Source of the DNA: an uncultured Flavobacteriales bacterium
Lineage (GTDB): Bacteria > Bacteroidota > Bacteroidia > Flavobacteriales_D > Crocinitomicaceae
Length of the DNA stretch: 49,054 nucleotides
Assembly: GCA_937973685.1 (NCBI GenBank)
Contig: CALJKJ010000051.1
Coordinates: 1 to 49,054, forward strand
Direction of reading: 5' to 3'
Shown: positions 1 to 8,279 of the stretch, in pieces
Layout of the letters: every line of letters begins with the position of its first letter
Position numbering within the stretch: the stretch's first letter is position 1
The notes under the pieces: model-generated
Seen by the model: only the letters and a program-made list of their open reading frames with translations
Databases searched by the model: none
What the model was told of the DNA's origin: nothing
Position numbers and translations under genes: made by a program

Positions 1-40
1 GTCCCGAGTTCATCCGTCAGTTGACGGACTCGCTACTTTT

Positions 41-71
41 AAAAGCCCAGTTTAACGACTGGGCTTTTTTT
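41..71 (+). terminator. intrinsic terminator in repeat copy 1
   Basis: AAAAGCCCAGT (41-51) pairs with ACTGGGCTTTT (58-68) around a 6-base loop and runs into a T-tract. The arms begin and end with A/T runs, so it could act on both strands, but the longer T-run is on the plus strand. Confidence 0.75.
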
Positions 72-135
72 GTTAATCATCATTTCATTTTATATGTCCC
101 GAGTTCATCCGTCAGTTGACGGACTCGCTACTTTT

Positions 136-166
136 AAAAGCCCAGTTTAATGACTGGGCTTTTTTG
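136..166. terminator. intrinsic terminator in repeat copy 2, overlapping the DASH gene end
   Basis: AAAAGCCCAGT (136-146) pairs with ACTGGGCTTTT (153-163); the loop is 147-152. The stop codon of the minus-strand DASH cryptochrome gene (147-149) is made of the first three loop bases, so the terminator hairpin lies partly inside the coding region. It probably ends the light cassette on the minus strand and any plus-strand transcript from outside the window. Confidence 0.7.
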
Positions 167-1448
167 TTAACCACAATTCTCGATAAGTACCGTTTTTATC
201 GTAATCGTTTGCTTGCTTTTCACAATTAAATGCTCTCGTTCCTCTTGGATCGTTTCCAACTCCTGCGAGGTAAGCCCAATTCCCCCAATTGCTGCATACA
301 TCGTAATCAATTAGTTGCTCTTCGAAGTAACGTGCACCAATGCGCCAATCCAACATTAAATCGTGACAAAAATAACTGGCAACATTTTGACGACCGCGAT
401 TACTCATGAAGCCAGTCAATTTCAATTCCTTCATATTAGCATCAACAAAATCTTGACCCGTTGTGCCATTGATCCATTTATCAACTAAATCCTTATTCGA
501 ATCTGTTGTGATTGGTTTGTCTTGAAAACCATTTTTCAAAAAAAAAGAAGTTTGGTATTTTTTAAACATGAACCGAAAATAATCGCGCCACAACAATTCA
601 AAATACAACCAGTAAGTCGATTCATTAGCTGTAAACGCTTTTTCGTAGTGTTTTAATTGGTCGTAAATAAAACGAGGTGAAACACAACCTAAAGCCAACC
701 ATGCGGAGAATTTTGATGAATAATCAGGTCCAATTAATCCGTTTCTTGTTGCTTTATAGCTGGCGATGGCATGACTTTCTTCAAAATAATGTTTCAAGCG
801 TTGAAGTGCAACTGTTTCTCCTCCTTTGAAAACAAGAGCAGCTCGATCATCTTGTATTACTTCTTGCGCATTCAATTGGTGCAATGATGGCAATTCCGTA
901 GTTGGTAAAGTCGGTGATTTGATCGTTTCAGGTGTTTTAAACACTCCTCGAATTTGTGATTCTTTTTCAACTTTTTTCCGAAAAGAAGTAAACATATCTG
1001 GAATATCACGAATGGAAAATGGTAAATCGGAAGCGTTGTAAAGTGTGCTTGTGCTGTATGTTTTTAATTCGCATTTGATTTTCCAAAGTGCATTTTCAAC
1101 CAAAGAAGCTGTTGCTTTTTCCTCGTAAGCGACTTCTTTTTTAGCATAAACCTGATGAACATTGTACGCTTGAGCCAATTTTGGTAGTTCAATTTCTGGT
1201 TTTCCAACTACTATCAATAAATTTGAACCTTTCTTTTTCAAGTTTTCTTGTAAATCTTTTACAGCTTCACGGATAAACTGTGTTCTAAAATCACCTGTTT
1301 TTCTGAAACCACTGGTTGTTTGCTGAAAATGTTGCTCATCGAAGCAATAAACAGGAATAACTTGGTCATTCTGTGCAATGGCTTTGACAAGCGTTTCATT
1401 GTCGTGAAGTCGTAAATCTGTTTTAAACCAAATGATTGCTGTTTTCAT
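147..1448 (-). CDS. DASH-family cryptochrome/photolyase
   Basis: A flavoprotein of the cryptochrome/photolyase superfamily. DASH members repair cyclobutane pyrimidine dimers in single-stranded or looped DNA using blue light. The 433 residues are a usual DASH length. The N-terminal Rossmann domain starts with AIIWFKTDLRLHDNE. The C-terminal FAD domain holds the typical blocks TGQDFVDANMKEL (about 330-342), GFMSNRGRQN (346-355) and CSNWGNWAYLAGVG (385-398). It is the last gene of the cassette and its ATG overlaps the stop of the iron-sulfur photolyase gene by four bases. The family normally ends near YRELWL; here the last residues TKKPSH and the stop codon come from the repeat at 96-170, so the C-terminus seems to have been extended by repeat insertion. 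Confidence 0.95.
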   Translation of the reverse strand: MKTAIIWFKTDLRLHDNETLVKAIAQNDQVIPVYCFDEQHFQQTTSGFRKTGDFRTQFIREAVKDLQENLKKKGSNLLIVVGKPEIELPKLAQAYNVHQVYAKKEVAYEEKATASLVENALWKIKCELKTYSTSTLYNASDLPFSIRDIPDMFTSFRKKVEKESQIRGVFKTPETIKSPTLPTTELPSLHQLNAQEVIQDDRAALVFKGGETVALQRLKHYFEESHAIASYKATRNGLIGPDYSSKFSAWLALGCVSPRFIYDQLKHYEKAFTANESTYWLYFELLWRDYFRFMFKKYQTSFFLKNGFQDKPITTDSNKDLVDKWINGTTGQDFVDANMKELKLTGFMSNRGRQNVASYFCHDLMLDWRIGARYFEEQLIDYDVCSNWGNWAYLAGVGNDPRGTRAFNCEKQANDYDKNGTYRELWLTKKPSH

Positions 1449-2986
1449 AACTCGTTGATGTGATTTAAATAATACTGTGCTTGTTCCAATAATGCTGTTT
1501 TATCAGCAGGTGCCATTTTTCGCCAAACAGCATACATCATCCCTATTCGCGGATTTTTCAATAATAACGCTTCGTGTTGATCATAAAAGTTCCAATACAA
1601 ACTGTTGTAAGGACAAGCTTTCTCACCCGTTTTACTTGCTTTTGAGTAATAACATGTTCCGCAGTAATGACTCATTTTATCAATGTATGTTGCTGAGCTG
1701 ACATACGGTTTCGTTGCAAGAAGTCCACCATCTGCAAATTGACTCATACCTCGGGTATTCGTAATTTCTACCCATTCAATTGCATCGATATAAATCCCTA
1801 AATACCAAGCATCTACTGCATCTGGATGAACGCCTGCTAAAAGCGCGAAATTCCCAGTGATCATCAAGCGTTGTATGTGATGCGCATAACCAAAATCCAA
1901 TGACTGGTTGATGGCGTCTTTCAAACAGTTCATTTTTGTTTGACCTGTCCAAAACCATTCCGGAAGTTTGTTCTGGTGATTAAAAAAGTTTTTTGATTGG
2001 TAAGCGGGCATTTGATTCCAATAAATTCCCCGCATGTATTCGCGCCAGCCAATGATTTGACGCACAAAACCCTCTAGTTGATTGTACGAAATTCGCTCTG
2101 GATTCTCTTCCCAAGCAGCAATAGCGGCGTTGATTACTTCTTTTGGAGAAAGCATTTTCGTGTTCATTGAAAAAGAAATCCGAGCGTGGTAAAGCGACCA
2201 TTGATTTGGAGCCATCGCATCTTGAAACGTTCCGAAAAGCGGTAAACATTCATTGATAAAATAAGCTAATAATGCTAATGATTGCTTCCTATTGATAGGC
2301 CAAATAAACGCTTTTGGTTGACAATTACCAATGGTTTTTATCCCAGACAAGATAAGTTCATCATGAATATCTGAAACATCATTCTTAAAAACAAGTGGTG
2401 CTGTCGGGACATGGTTTTTAGGGATTTTCTTCCGGTTATCATCGTCGTAATTCCATTTTCCAGTGACGGGTTGACTTCCATCCATTAACACATTGTGTTT
2501 TGTTCGCATGTTGCGGTAAAAACTTTCCATTATGAATGTTTTTTTACCTTGAAAAAAGTCACCAAGTTCGTTTCTACTGGTGTAAAAGTGTTCTGAATCA
2601 ACAGCGGAAAAAGGAATTGTTAACGTTGCACAAAAAAGAGCTAATTCTTGATCTAATCGGTATTCATCGGGCAATTGGTATTCAAATTTCTCGAACTTAT
2701 TGGATGCAATGATTACTTGAAGATTCGCGCTGAAAGACTGTAGGTTTTTATCGTCAGTTAATTTAAGGTAGATAACTTGATGATTTTTACTGCGAAGCCA
2801 ACTTGCAAAATTACGCATTGCACTAAAAAAGCCAAGTACTTTTTGAATGTGGTGTTGGGCATAGTCTGTTTCTGTTCGCACTTCCATCATCACGTAAGTA
2901 ACGGATGAAGAAACATCGTTAAACCAAGTATGTTGTTCGTTTAATTGGTCGCCAAGAATAAGACGCAAGGTCATAGGATGATTCAT
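1445..2986 (-). CDS. phrB: iron-sulfur bacterial cryptochrome/(6-4) photolyase, PhrB type
   Basis: This is a deoxyribodipyrimidine photolyase-related protein (COG3046 family, FeS-BCP). Members repair (6-4) photoproducts and bind FAD, a lumazine antenna and a [4Fe-4S] cluster. The 513 residues begin with the family signature LRLILGDQLN. Four cysteines, Cys354, Cys442, Cys445 and Cys458 (CGTC then a later CPYN), are spaced 88, 3 and 13 residues apart. From memory this equals the cluster ligand spacing of Agrobacterium PhrB (350, 438, 441, 454). The start overlaps the stop of the DUF2256 gene by four bases (ATGA) and the end overlaps the DASH gene the same way, so the three are probably translationally coupled. 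Lumazine could be supplied by the riboflavin pathway. Confidence 0.95.
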   Translation of the reverse strand: MNHPMTLRLILGDQLNEQHTWFNDVSSSVTYVMMEVRTETDYAQHHIQKVLGFFSAMRNFASWLRSKNHQVIYLKLTDDKNLQSFSANLQVIIASNKFEKFEYQLPDEYRLDQELALFCATLTIPFSAVDSEHFYTSRNELGDFFQGKKTFIMESFYRNMRTKHNVLMDGSQPVTGKWNYDDDNRKKIPKNHVPTAPLVFKNDVSDIHDELILSGIKTIGNCQPKAFIWPINRKQSLALLAYFINECLPLFGTFQDAMAPNQWSLYHARISFSMNTKMLSPKEVINAAIAAWEENPERISYNQLEGFVRQIIGWREYMRGIYWNQMPAYQSKNFFNHQNKLPEWFWTGQTKMNCLKDAINQSLDFGYAHHIQRLMITGNFALLAGVHPDAVDAWYLGIYIDAIEWVEITNTRGMSQFADGGLLATKPYVSSATYIDKMSHYCGTCYYSKASKTGEKACPYNSLYWNFYDQHEALLLKNPRIGMMYAVWRKMAPADKTALLEQAQYYLNHINEL

Positions 2987-3129
2987 GCTGTTGTTTTTTT
3001 AGTTCGACAACGATCACTGCAATATTTCACTTCTTCCCAAACAAGTTCCCACTTTTTGCGCCAACTAAATGGCCGTTGACAAACGACACATATTTTACTT
3101 GGTAAATGTTGTTTTTTTACACCTTTCAT
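2983..3129 (-). CDS. DUF2256 small zinc-binding protein
   Basis: A 48-residue gene filling the gap between the YqjF-like and PhrB genes. Translation starts MKGVKKQHLPSKICVVCQR and carries CxxC (ICVVC), the motif FSWRKKW and a second pair YCSDRC. This four-cysteine, Trp-rich pattern is the DUF2256 family, which is often encoded beside photolyases and cryptochromes; its molecular role is unknown. It overlaps the upstream stop by ATGA and the downstream PhrB start by ATGA, the best evidence that it is expressed. The pattern suggests one zinc site. Confidence 0.93.
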   Translation of the reverse strand: MKGVKKQHLPSKICVVCQRPFSWRKKWELVWEEVKYCSDRCRTKKTTA

Positions 3130-3845
3130 ATGGATAGTTTTTTTCTTTTCCAGTTAATGCCCACTTTAGAACCTTTTGCAATAAATACAGCTGTTGGATT
3201 GGTTGTGTTGAGTATGCTAAAATCATTACCATACATTTTTTCAAAGTCGCATTCAATTTGATAACTCAAAACTGGTTGCGTCAACCAACTTGGATGTTGT
3301 AATTTATATTCTTCAGTATTAGAATCAGAAACTTTTGTGAAACCGTAATAATGTTCATAGATAAATTCTTCTAAGCTATTTGGTTCCATCTGATTTAACT
3401 CGTTTGAATGAGTAACTTCTATACTATTCCATTTTAAGTGTTTTAGCCACTCAAACTTAATTGAGTTGGCGATTGTGTTTTTTGTTTCACGATGCTTTGT
3501 AGGAACGACTGAATAATGCTCGTGGTATAACTTATTAGCAACCCATGCAACCAAACGATATGGAATTGTTTCATTAATAAAAACAACACCTCTTTTCACT
3601 TTATCTCCTTCTGTTCGTTTCACATAAAAGCGCAAATTAATTTCTTCAAATGTTCCAAGTTTAGGAATAGGCACATTGAATATTTTCGTGTTTTTGAACA
3701 TGAAGCCAACTAAACTGATGTAGCATTTATTTTCAAACAAATCTATTTCCACGCCATTCGGAAGATAATTTCGCAAAAGATTTGGATCAATTTCATAATT
3801 CACCATGATGATGTTTTCCCAATCCGCTTTTAAAAATAATGCCAT
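3126..3845 (-). CDS. DUF2071/YqjF family protein
   Basis: A 239-residue soluble protein of the DUF2071 (YqjF, COG3361) family, uncharacterised but similar in fold to acetoacetate decarboxylase-like barrels. The N-terminus FLKADWENIIMVNYEIDP and the phrase LRNYLPNGVEIDLFEN are typical of the family. The gene sits between two photolyase genes, overlapping the upstream one by one base and DUF2256 by four, so it belongs to the light-responsive operon. A role in light or DNA-damage physiology is only inferred from this context. Confidence 0.88.
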   Translation of the reverse strand: MALFLKADWENIIMVNYEIDPNLLRNYLPNGVEIDLFENKCYISLVGFMFKNTKIFNVPIPKLGTFEEINLRFYVKRTEGDKVKRGVVFINETIPYRLVAWVANKLYHEHYSVVPTKHRETKNTIANSIKFEWLKHLKWNSIEVTHSNELNQMEPNSLEEFIYEHYYGFTKVSDSNTEEYKLQHPSWLTQPVLSYQIECDFEKMYGNDFSILNTTNPTAVFIAKGSKVGINWKRKKLSI

Positions 3846-5341
3846 TACGCTTTTTTGTTTTTTATTTTATTCGTTGAATTTCTAACATGTGTTTTTAGAA
3901 TACGAGCGCCTTCTACTTTAACAGCTGTTTGCTTTCTGTACTTCCAAACGATATCGCTTGCATATTTACGTGTATCTTCAATATCAACAATTGGAAAAGG
4001 ATAATCTTTCCCAATTTCACACCCATAAAGTTGCTGATCCATCCATGTTAATTTCCAAGGTTCGTGAATCAAATGTGGTGGAACTTCAGCAAGCTCAGGA
4101 ATCCATTTTTTGATGAAAACCGCATCTGAATCGTGGTCTTCTGAATTTTTGATCGGATTGTAAATACGAATGGTGTTAATTCCTGTAACACCTGCTTGCA
4201 TTTGCAATTGCGGGTAGTGAATGCCTGGCTCGTAATCTAGAAATTGGCGGGCTAAAAAATGTAATTCGCGCCAATCTTGCCACAGGTTGAAAACAAAGAA
4301 TGATACAACCATTGCGCGCATGCGAAAATTAACATATCCTGTTTCAACCAAACAGCGCATACACGCATCTACAATTGGCACGCCAGTTTGACCTGTTTGC
4401 CAAGCTTTTATGTATGCTTCGTTTTTGTTTTTTGGTAATTGATCGTATGCACGATTGACATTTTCAAACTCCATGCGGCATTCGCTTTCAAACTTCTGTA
4501 TAAAGTGACAATGCCAATGCAAACGAGAAATGAAATTCGCCAATGCACCTTTGTTAGAGGAAGATTCGTAGCGCATAACCGTTTGTTGAAAAACCATGCG
4601 CATGCTGATGTTTCCATATGCAAGATAAGGCGACAAACGACTACAACTTTTACGACTCAAAGCAGGTTTTGATATGTGTTTGCTGTAATTTACGTAACGA
4701 TCTTTCAGGAAACTGTTCAAATAACGCCATGCTAAGGTTTCGCCACCTTGCTGGAAATTCGGGTTGCTTGTTGTGATTTCTTCGGATAAATCGGGTCCTT
4801 TTAATTTTTTATATAGTTCACGATCTAAGGTGATAAATTGAAGTTTGCTGGGTTCAAAACTAACTGGGTTTGAGCTCATTTTTTGTTTCCAAAGCGCATC
4901 CCAATTTTCGCGTGATTTTAATTTACGAATAACACCGTTTGTTTGACTTTCGTGCCAAATGATCTGTTCCTTTCGAAAAAAAATCCCAACAGATATATCA
5001 CGTTGAAACGTCAATTGATTACCTGTTTCTTGGTGAGAAAAAACTGACTTAATTGTGAAAAGTTGCGCCAAATGTTCGAATACAAACAATGCTTCTTGGT
5101 GAAAAACGTGTATTGTTGCATCAATTCCAAGATGGTGCAATTGCTTTTGTATGTCTTGAATTGATTCAAACACAAAGCGCCAATGCCGCACGTCTGAATC
5201 ATCGTATTCCATGATACTCGGTTCAAAAAAATACAGCAAAAGTATCGGTGAATTTTCATCTTGCACAGCCTTCAATGCTTCGTTGTCTTGCAAGCGCAAG
5301 TCCCTTTTAAACCAAACAATATTAATGGCTGTTTTAATCAT
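3845..5341 (-). CDS. class I-like cryptochrome/deoxyribodipyrimidine photolyase
   Basis: A 498-residue FAD-dependent photolyase or cryptochrome. The N-terminal antenna domain opens with INIVWFKRDLRLQDNEAL. The FAD domain contains GGETLAWRYLNSFL, ALSRKSCSRLSPYLAYGNIS, WQTGQTGVPIVDACMRCL and the block RMRAMVVSFFVFNLWQDW, where proven CPD photolyases have a related RMITASFL-type block. It therefore belongs to a photolyase-like clade, and CPD repair versus signalling cannot be decided from sequence. The 8-base overlap with the flavin reductase gene places it second in the cassette. It ends in a basic tail (NSTNKIKNKKA), perhaps for DNA contact. Confidence 0.92.
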   Translation of the reverse strand: MIKTAINIVWFKRDLRLQDNEALKAVQDENSPILLLYFFEPSIMEYDDSDVRHWRFVFESIQDIQKQLHHLGIDATIHVFHQEALFVFEHLAQLFTIKSVFSHQETGNQLTFQRDISVGIFFRKEQIIWHESQTNGVIRKLKSRENWDALWKQKMSSNPVSFEPSKLQFITLDRELYKKLKGPDLSEEITTSNPNFQQGGETLAWRYLNSFLKDRYVNYSKHISKPALSRKSCSRLSPYLAYGNISMRMVFQQTVMRYESSSNKGALANFISRLHWHCHFIQKFESECRMEFENVNRAYDQLPKNKNEAYIKAWQTGQTGVPIVDACMRCLVETGYVNFRMRAMVVSFFVFNLWQDWRELHFLARQFLDYEPGIHYPQLQMQAGVTGINTIRIYNPIKNSEDHDSDAVFIKKWIPELAEVPPHLIHEPWKLTWMDQQLYGCEIGKDYPFPIVDIEDTRKYASDIVWKYRKQTAVKVEGARILKTHVRNSTNKIKNKKA

Positions 5342-5984
5342 TGTTTAATATCGATGTGACAGGTAGTTTAGGTTTTGCATAGCTCAAGCGGTCCAATTGA
5401 ATTGTTTTGTGATAGCTATCCAAACCAGAACAAGTTATGGTGTTTAGCGCTTCGATATTTACAAAACCATCAGAATTTAGCGCATTTTCAGGTATGTACA
5501 ACTGCGTGATTTCTCCAATAATCATAGTTGTGTTGTTGATTTGAATATCAACTTTATCTTTAAATGTTATACCCAATTGCACATTACTTTCAGCTACAAA
5601 AGGTGCGAGGAAATCATTTTTGTATTCGGGTGTCAAACCAACAGCGTTAAATTCAGAAATATCTTGATCATAACGCGCAGATGTTTGATGTGCTTGCTTG
5701 AATATTGATTCGTTGATGTGGTTTATTGTATAGAATCCAGTTGATAGAATATTACCTAGCGTATCTCTTTCAGGCGGACTTGGACGAAAAATCAATGCAA
5801 TTAATGGTGGATTGGCGCCTATGTGAACCAATGAACTAAAAATTGCTAAATTTTCTAAACCAGTTGAATCTGTTGTTCCAACTAAAACAACACTTTTAAA
5901 ACCACCAATACTATTGATTAAATGAACTCTTTGTTGTTTTTCGAAAGCGTTTATTCGATTGGCATCTAAATATTGTTTGTTCAT
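5334..5984 (-). CDS. flavin reductase family protein (split-barrel FMN-binding)
   Basis: A 216-residue protein of the flavin reductase-like split-barrel family, which binds FMN and reduces flavins with NAD(P)H. Landmarks are SIGGFKSVVLVGTTDSTGLENLAIFSS near the start (the usual cofactor strand-loop) and PPLIALIFRPSPPERDTL. The ATG at 5984 is preferred over an in-frame TTG nine codons upstream. It is the first gene of the cassette and overlaps the photolyase gene by 8 bases. A role supplying reduced flavin to the photolyases is attractive but inferred from context. A weak promoter-like TAGTATTG lies on the minus strand at 6016-6009. Confidence 0.9.
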   Translation of the reverse strand: MNKQYLDANRINAFEKQQRVHLINSIGGFKSVVLVGTTDSTGLENLAIFSSLVHIGANPPLIALIFRPSPPERDTLGNILSTGFYTINHINESIFKQAHQTSARYDQDISEFNAVGLTPEYKNDFLAPFVAESNVQLGITFKDKVDIQINNTTMIIGEITQLYIPENALNSDGFVNIEALNTITCSGLDSYHKTIQLDRLSYAKPKLPVTSILNND

Positions 5985-6056
5985 GAAACAGAGTTTTTTA
6001 TTCCTTGTCAATACTATTCATACAACAATCATGAATGATAAATGTTTTGGGAATGG

Positions 6057-6098
6057 ATAACCGTTGGTTTCGAGAGCCTCAGCCACAGGTTGGGTTAT
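6057..6098. repeat. REP-like palindromic element
   Basis: An outer inverted repeat ATAACC (6057-6062) and GGTTAT (6093-6098) encloses an imperfect hairpin in which TGGTT and GAG pair with CTC and AGCCA across a small bulge. The core GGTTTCGAGAGCCTCAGCCA resembles the widespread bacterial REP consensus with TTCGACAGGCTCA. Only one copy is visible here. Confidence 0.5.
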
Positions 6099-6197
6099 TT
6101 TATAAGTTTAAGGATGGGTAGTTTTCAAAGCTATTAAATGGTTTGTTTTTATAAAGTATTTTCAATAAATTAGAGTAACTATAAATCACAAGTAGAA

Positions 6198-6728
6198 ATG
6201 GGTGAAAATTTTATTATTCCTGACGAAACAATTATTAGTAAAATATACCAATTAAGATCAACTAGCGTAATGTTGGATAGAGATTTGGCAATTCTTTTTG
6301 ATGTGAAAACTTTCAGGTTAAGAGAACAAGTCAAAAGAAACAAAATGCGTTTTCCTGAAAATTTCATGTTTCAGCTAACAGAAAATGAAGTTGATGTAAT
6401 GGTCTCGCAAAATGCGATACCTTCAAAACAATATTTAGGTGGTCATTTACCTTTTGTTTTTACTGAACATGGTGTTTTGCAACTTTCTAATGTCTTAAAA
6501 AGTGAAAGGGCTAATCAAATAAGTATAAAAATAATTGAACTATTTATTAAAATGAGAGAGATGCTTTTAACACATAAAGATATTTTATTGCAAATTGAAG
6601 AAATGAGAAAATCAATTAAAAATAATGATGAAAGAGTTGATATGATTTATAATTATTTGGTTCAATTCATCAACGAACAAAAAAAACCTAGAAATGAAAT
6701 TGGTTTTAAATCAAATTTTCAGCATTAA
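6198..6728 (+). CDS. ORF6N domain protein
   Basis: A 176-residue protein whose N-terminal half is an ORF6N DNA-binding-type domain: SKIYQLRSTSVMLDRDLAIL, then an RLREQVKRNKMRFPENFMFQL block and the terminal TEHGVLQLSNVL. ORF6N proteins are related to KilA-N and Rha modules of phages but are very common as lone chromosomal genes in Bacteroidota. The second half (about 110-160) is a predicted amphipathic helix or coiled coil. It stands alone next to a REP-like element and has no phage neighbours. Function unknown. Confidence 0.88.
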   Translation: MGENFIIPDETIISKIYQLRSTSVMLDRDLAILFDVKTFRLREQVKRNKMRFPENFMFQLTENEVDVMVSQNAIPSKQYLGGHLPFVFTEHGVLQLSNVLKSERANQISIKIIELFIKMREMLLTHKDILLQIEEMRKSIKNNDERVDMIYNYLVQFINEQKKPRNEIGFKSNFQH

Positions 6729-6787
6729 TATTTCAGCAATTGCTCATGAAGCCAAAAAACCAAACCCTTATTACACCAATTATTACC

Positions 6788-6795
6788 TATATTTG
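6788..6795 (+). promoter_or_regulatory. -7 promoter element for the LptF/G-glycosyltransferase operon
   Basis: TATATTTG matches the Bacteroidota -7 consensus TAnnTTTG and lies 17 bases before the GTG start of the permease gene. No clear -33 TTTG is present at the expected distance. Confidence 0.6.
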
Positions 6796-6812
6796 TAGTA
6801 CAGAATTAATAC

Positions 6813-8279
6813 GTGAAGAAACTCACTCTTTTTAGCATACGATCGTTTACGGGACCGTTTATTGTAACGTTCTTTATTTCCATGTTCATGTTAATCATGC
6901 AATTTACATGGAAATACATCGACGACCTTATTGGGAAAGGTTTGGAGGTTTCTGTAATAGTAGAATTGTTGTTTTACGTTTCTGCTAGTTTAATCCCACT
7001 CGCTTTGCCCCTAGCTATTTTACTTAGTTCAATCATGACATTGGGTAATCTCGCTGAAAACAATGAATTAACCGCATTAAAATCCTCTGGTTTATCGCTG
7101 TTTAAAATCATCCGTCCTCTTGTTACAGTGGTTGTTTTCATTGCATTAGGAACCTTTTATTTTTCTAATTACGTAATTCCTGTTGCGAATTTGAAATGGC
7201 ATTCGTTGATTTACGATATCCAAGAAACCAAAGTGTCTGTTTTAATTACACCTGGCTCCTATTCCAAAGGAATTGATGGATATGCAATTAAGGTGAAGTC
7301 GGGTAACGAAAATTCATTTCAAGGAATTACAATTCACGATTATACCGATCCAAGTATCGTTAAAACCATCAAGGCTGATTCGGGTACTATCTTCAAAAGT
7401 GAGCATGGTGATTACTTGTTGTTTCAATTAAAAGGCGGGAAAATAATTGAAGAACTAAATGCACAACCTCCTGTTTTTACTGGAACAAACAAGTTATTAC
7501 GTGTTGGTAGCGATTACCGTCCAGCGCGAACTACAAGCTTCAGTGATGCGACCTATAAAATGGATTTAACGGGTTTTAGTTTGAATCGTTCAAAACAAGA
7601 ACTTTTCAAAGATGAATTCGAAATGTTAAATGTGTTTCAAATTAGTGAGGCTCACGATTCCATGCAACGTCAGGTTGACTTAAATATGAAACAATTTGTT
7701 GTTGCTCGTAAGTCAGAACGGCCGTTCTTCATGAGTTTGGCTTATCAAAACGACACAAGTTCCAAAGAAAATAAAATGATTCAGCAACTTCAATTTGTTC
7801 CAGCTGGGAAGATTGACATGAGAAAGCTTACTGATTCGGAACGTTTCTCTGCAACAGAAGCGGCTGTTGTTTCATTGCGCCTTCAAAACCAAAATTTGGA
7901 AGGTCAAAAAGCATTTTACGATTCAATCAAACATAACAATGCTCGTTTTGCCGTCGAATTCCATCGGAAGTTTGCACTATCTGCAGCTATCATTGTTTTG
8001 TTCTTTGTCGGTGCACCACTTGGCGCAATTGTCAAAAAAGGAGGTTTTGGAGCGCCCGTTGTCATTGCTGCTTTGTTGTTCATGATCTATTTTGTTTTGT
8101 TTAGTATCGGTGAAAACTTGGCGGTAACTAATTCCATTTCTCCATTTTGGGGAATGTGGATGCCAACTGTTGCATTAGCTCCCATGGCTATTGTGTTAAT
8201 GATTGCTGCAGCAAATGATTTAACCGTATCTGACAAGAAGTTATGGCGTTTAATTTTCACATTTGGAAGTAGAAAATGA
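6813..8279 (+). CDS. LptF/LptG family permease
   Basis: An inner-membrane permease of the YjgP/YjgQ family that, with LptB, extracts lipopolysaccharide for export to the outer membrane. The 488 residues have three N-terminal membrane helices (about 12-32, 48-75, 98-120), a periplasmic jellyroll of about 250 residues and three C-terminal helices (about 385-460), including PLGAIVKKGGFG, a family landmark. The protein is longer than the roughly 360-residue enterobacterial members, as is usual in Bacteroidota. The start is GTG, placed 17 bases after a promoter element. It overlaps the next gene by four bases (ATGA). The downstream glycosyltransferases fit a cell-envelope operon. Confidence 0.93.
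   Translation: MKKLTLFSIRSFTGPFIVTFFISMFMLIMQFTWKYIDDLIGKGLEVSVIVELLFYVSASLIPLALPLAILLSSIMTLGNLAENNELTALKSSGLSLFKIIRPLVTVVVFIALGTFYFSNYVIPVANLKWHSLIYDIQETKVSVLITPGSYSKGIDGYAIKVKSGNENSFQGITIHDYTDPSIVKTIKADSGTIFKSEHGDYLLFQLKGGKIIEELNAQPPVFTGTNKLLRVGSDYRPARTTSFSDATYKMDLTGFSLNRSKQELFKDEFEMLNVFQISEAHDSMQRQVDLNMKQFVVARKSERPFFMSLAYQNDTSSKENKMIQQLQFVPAGKIDMRKLTDSERFSATEAAVVSLRLQNQNLEGQKAFYDSIKHNNARFAVEFHRKFALSAAIIVLFFVGAPLGAIVKKGGFGAPVVIAALLFMIYFVLFSIGENLAVTNSISPFWGMWMPTVALAPMAIVLMIAAANDLTVSDKKLWRLIFTFGSRK

Larger units (their letters stand above)
1..170. repeat. two copies of a ~75-base double-hairpin repeat
   Basis: Positions 1-76 and 96-170 are nearly identical, with one substitution in the second hairpin loop and one fewer T in the T-run. 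Each copy holds a first hairpin with arms CGAGT and CCGTCA pairing with TGACGG and ACTCG around a 4-base bulge, then a second GC-rich hairpin followed by T's that looks like a terminator. The copies are separated by 19 unrelated bases, so the first unit is 95 bases. The array may extend upstream of the window. Its mobility or function is not known to me. Confidence 0.85.

Noticed and set aside
1..170. CRISPR array
   Set aside because: Only two copies with a 19-base spacer and hairpins that look like a terminator; no cas genes.
6198..6728. Prophage remnant, because of the ORF6N domain
   Set aside because: No integrase, structural or lysis genes are nearby; lone ORF6N genes are common in Bacteroidota.
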